Shown: positions 51,083-53,596 of the stretch, piece by piece
Position numbering within the stretch: position 1 is the first letter of the stretch
Layout: every line of letters starts with the position of its first letter
DNA from: JAHHLP01 sp041609895
GTDB taxonomy: Bacteria > Bacteroidota > Rhodothermia > Rhodothermales > JABDKH01
Assembly (NCBI GenBank): GCA_041609895.1
Contig: JBFIPX010000004.1
Coordinates: 1 to 53,596 of the forward strand
DNA: 53,596 bases
Direction: 5' to 3'
Position numbers and translations under genes: made by a program
The notes under the pieces: model-generated
What the model was told of the DNA's origin: nothing
Databases searched by the model: none
Seen by the model: the letters and a program-made list of their open reading frames with translations, nothing else

Positions 51083-53506
51083 CTAGGCGAGCCGCACTAT
51101 CGTGACACCGGCACCTCCTTGCTCCCAATCGGCCTCCTCAAACGACGAAACGTCGGCGCGCTCCTCGAGGTAATCGTGAATGGCCTTGCGAAGTGCCCCG
51201 GTTCCTTTACCGTGAAGGATCTCCAGGCGCTTCAAACTCGTGGGTAAAGCCTCGTCTATGAATCTGCCGACAGATTGGAGGCCTTGGTCCACGCGCTGAC
51301 CGCGCACGTCGAGGCGTTGGCTGACGCCCAGGGCCGGTGCGGACCCTCCCGGAGCCGCCCTCTGCCGAACATGTACCTGCTGTGCTCTTTTTCCGCCCAC
51401 CTTTCGGAGTCGAGTAGGATCGACACGCATCCTCAACGCGCCGCTGGAAATCACCACCTCGTCGCCATCGACCTCGATGACTTCCGCGGTCACATTACCG
51501 TCGTCCAGGACGACTTGGTCGCCCGCTTCGATCCGGCCCGTGTCGCGTGACGGCTGTCTGGAAGACATGCTTTCCTCCTCAACGTTGACCCGCTCAGCTG
51601 CCAGCGCCTCGTCGACATCCTGCCTGAACGCGTCCAACTCAGCGCGGGCGGTGCGTGTCGCCTCGCGGTCGGCCTGCGACTCCTTTATCTGCCTTATCGT
51701 TCGTTCCACCATTGCGTTCGCCTTCCGGAGGATACCCTGTCCCTCTTCAAGCATCTCCATGCGGCGTCGTGAGCGACCCTGCTCCAACTCCCGACGCTTC
51801 GCCTCATAGTCAGCCTTTGTCGCCTCTGCAGCCTCCAGCCGTCCGCGAAGGTCGTCCTGCTGCTGTTCCAAATCGCGAACGCGAGCCTGATAATCGACGA
51901 TAAGATCTTCGAGCGACGTGGCCGGTGCACCAAGCAGTTCGCGGGCCCGATCAAGCATCGAATCAGGCAGTTCGAGCCTGCGCCCAATCTCGAATGCGTA
52001 CGAAGAGCCCGGAAGATCCATCTGAAGACGATAGGTGGGCTCGAGTGTGTCGAGGCTAAACTCCATGGCCGCGTTTCGAGCGAAGTCCGCGGTGTGGGCA
52101 AAGGCCTTCAGCCTGCCGTGATGCGTCGTAGCGACCGTCCATGCACCGGCGTTGTTGAGCGCCTCGAAAGCCGCTTGGGCGAGGGCCGCTCCTTCCTCCG
52201 GATCTGTTCCCGTGCCAGCCTCGTCAATCAGTACGAGGGTCTCGTGGTCAGCCTCGCTCAGCATCTCACGAAGGTTGCGAATATGTGAGCTGAACGTCGA
52301 TAGGTCGTCCTCGATGGACTGTTCGTCTCCGATGTCGATGTACAGTTTTCTGAAGATCGGGATCTCCGTTCCTTCGTCGGCAGGGATCGGAATCCCATGA
52401 CCAATCATCAGAGTGAAGAGACCAATCGTTCCCAAGGCGACGGTCTTGCCACCAGCGTTCGGTCCGGTGATAAGAACGGTCTTTCGATCGCTCGTCATCT
52501 CGAAGTCGAGCGGCACGACGGTCCGGGGGTGATCATCTTCCGAATCCATCATACTAAGGTGAAGGGCCAGCGCGGGGTTGCAACCAGCGCGTATCATCAC
52601 CCGATTTGTGCCTTCCAGTACAGGCACGATGCCAGCGATTTCATTCGCCACACGCGCTTTTGCCTGGATGACGTCGAACTGCGCGAGCAAACCTGTTATC
52701 GTCACGACTTCGTCCAGGACTCGCCGCACGCCGTCCCCAAGGGACGCGAGCACACGTCGCACTTCACGACGCTCCTCAGCTTGCAGTTCGCGGACATCGT
52801 TATTGAGTTCGAGGCAGGCTTCCGGCTCAATGAAAACCGTTTGGCCAGTGGCGGATGCGTCCTGAACAAAGCCGCGCACCTTACGCTTTGCCTCGGCGCG
52901 CACCGGGATAACCATTCGCCCGTTTCGAATCGTCGGCTGGTCTTCTGTGGCGAAGCCTGAAGAGATTGCGCTACGAAGCTCCTTCTGAAGCGCGCTACGA
53001 AGTTCCCGTTCGCGCGCTGCGATACTGCTTCTCACGCGGCGCAGAGTTTCGGAAGCCGAATCCAGAATCTCGCCGTCAGGGCCGACTGCGGACTCGATGC
53101 TCGTCCCTAGCGCAGCAAGGTCGGGAATCGCATCGCAGTACGGACGCAGGGACGGGTACTTGGCCTTCCTGGACGACAGGTATTTTCGGAGCGTTTCCGA
53201 GGCGAGAACTACCTGACGTAGATCCAGAAGATCGAACGGCTCGGGGACGCTCTCTTCAGGACGGATCGTCTTGAGCAACGCGTGTACGTCCGGTAGTTCT
53301 CCCCATGGAAGAGGGTCGTCGAACTGGAGTATCTGTTGAACGTCGGCTACTTCTGCCAGCCGGCCTGCGACTTCGTCAGCGTCGCAGGAGGGATGCTCCA
53401 TGGTGAGTGCTTCATGGCCACGCTTGGAACGCAGGTGATGCCTGACTCGATCGATGATTATTCCGAATCCGAGCTTGTCGGCTGCGTTTGGAGGGAACAC
53501 CTGCAT
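51083..53506 (-). CDS. mutS2: MutS2 endonuclease / ribosome-rescue ATPase
   Basis: MutS2 proteins lack mismatch-recognition domains; they act against recombination in some bacteria and split collided ribosomes in others. It has 807 residues. The clamp/core helices are at 1-330, Walker A GPNAGGKT at 348-355, Walker B LVLIDEAGTGTDPEEG near 428-443, and a long coiled coil at about 540-640. The C-terminal Smr nuclease domain (about 728-807) has LDVRGQRVDQGL and HGKGTGALRKAI. It converges on the barrel gene with 25 bases between the stops. An in-frame TGA at 53522-53524 bounds any earlier start. Confidence 0.95.
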   Translation of the reverse strand: MQVFPPNAADKLGFGIIIDRVRHHLRSKRGHEALTMEHPSCDADEVAGRLAEVADVQQILQFDDPLPWGELPDVHALLKTIRPEESVPEPFDLLDLRQVVLASETLRKYLSSRKAKYPSLRPYCDAIPDLAALGTSIESAVGPDGEILDSASETLRRVRSSIAARERELRSALQKELRSAISSGFATEDQPTIRNGRMVIPVRAEAKRKVRGFVQDASATGQTVFIEPEACLELNNDVRELQAEERREVRRVLASLGDGVRRVLDEVVTITGLLAQFDVIQAKARVANEIAGIVPVLEGTNRVMIRAGCNPALALHLSMMDSEDDHPRTVVPLDFEMTSDRKTVLITGPNAGGKTVALGTIGLFTLMIGHGIPIPADEGTEIPIFRKLYIDIGDEQSIEDDLSTFSSHIRNLREMLSEADHETLVLIDEAGTGTDPEEGAALAQAAFEALNNAGAWTVATTHHGRLKAFAHTADFARNAAMEFSLDTLEPTYRLQMDLPGSSYAFEIGRRLELPDSMLDRARELLGAPATSLEDLIVDYQARVRDLEQQQDDLRGRLEAAEATKADYEAKRRELEQGRSRRRMEMLEEGQGILRKANAMVERTIRQIKESQADREATRTARAELDAFRQDVDEALAAERVNVEEESMSSRQPSRDTGRIEAGDQVVLDDGNVTAEVIEVDGDEVVISSGALRMRVDPTRLRKVGGKRAQQVHVRQRAAPGGSAPALGVSQRLDVRGQRVDQGLQSVGRFIDEALPTSLKRLEILHGKGTGALRKAIHDYLEERADVSSFEEADWEQGGAGVTIVRLA

Positions 53507-53596
53507 GGCACTGCCTGCCGATCAGATATTGTTGAGCGTCGAATGGTCCCCAACGTTGGCTGAGCCAGCCTGGCCAGTGACCGAAGCGTTCTGACC
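53507..53596 (-). other. Right-edge flank upstream of mutS2
   Basis: The last 90 bases hold the leader of mutS2. On the minus strand the frame from the window edge to the TGA at 53522-53524 reads GQNASVTGQAGSANVGDHS... and could be the C-terminus of an upstream gene. The other two minus-strand frames are also open, so this cannot be decided from the window. Confidence 0.2.

Overview
The window looks like a chromosomal segment of a moderately GC-rich member of the Bacteroidota, most likely the Rhodothermia (Rhodothermota) side. This is inferred from gene content, since no rRNA is present. Pointers are a PorW/SprE-like lipoprotein, DUF4783 and DUF5723-type proteins, a lipocalin-like lipoprotein, a zinc-free L36, secY followed by map-infA-rpmJ with no adk, and several intergenic sequences that fit the Bacteroidota promoter pattern TTTG-N18..21-TAnnTTTG. 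I see no tRNA, rRNA, insertion sequence, phage gene or CRISPR array.

Layout. Positions 1-4614 (minus strand) hold the start of a secreted or outer-membrane protein, a small Cys-pair membrane protein, def, ruvX, an HU-family gene closed by a terminator, and the bifunctional stringent-response gene rel. Positions 4681-25814 (minus) are one uninterrupted translation block read from high to low coordinates: rpsL-rpsG-fusA-tuf, then the S10, spc and alpha clusters ending at rplQ and a strong terminator. Three things are unusual in this block. A lipoprotein gene lies between rpsJ and rplC. L30 carries a lysine-rich histone-H1-like tail. L17 carries an acidic tail built on 11-residue repeats. ftsH (26164-28302, minus) precedes the block and has its own terminator.

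Positions 28558-33492 (minus) hold pyk followed by a 1149-residue TPR lipoprotein that ends in a TonB C-terminal domain. Positions 33630-38169 (plus) hold an SDR/DUF2867 oxidoreductase, yidD-moaB (overlapping), cysS and a small HhH-GPD protein. Positions 38199-46455 (minus) form a probable five-gene operon: a secreted DUF4783 protein, a giant multi-membrane NtrY-like histidine kinase, tenA, trkA and trkH. Positions 46775-51057 (plus) hold a 929-residue lipoprotein translationally overlapped (ATGA) with a predicted outer-membrane beta-barrel. mutS2 (51083-53506, minus) closes the window.

Most of the window is housekeeping. The candidates for undescribed biology are the two oppositely charged ribosomal-protein tails in one operon, the envelope lipoprotein inside the S10 cluster, the coupled lipoprotein/barrel pair, the TonB-terminated PorW-like lipoprotein, and the kinase-TenA-Trk operon. 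Promoter calls are pattern matches made by eye.
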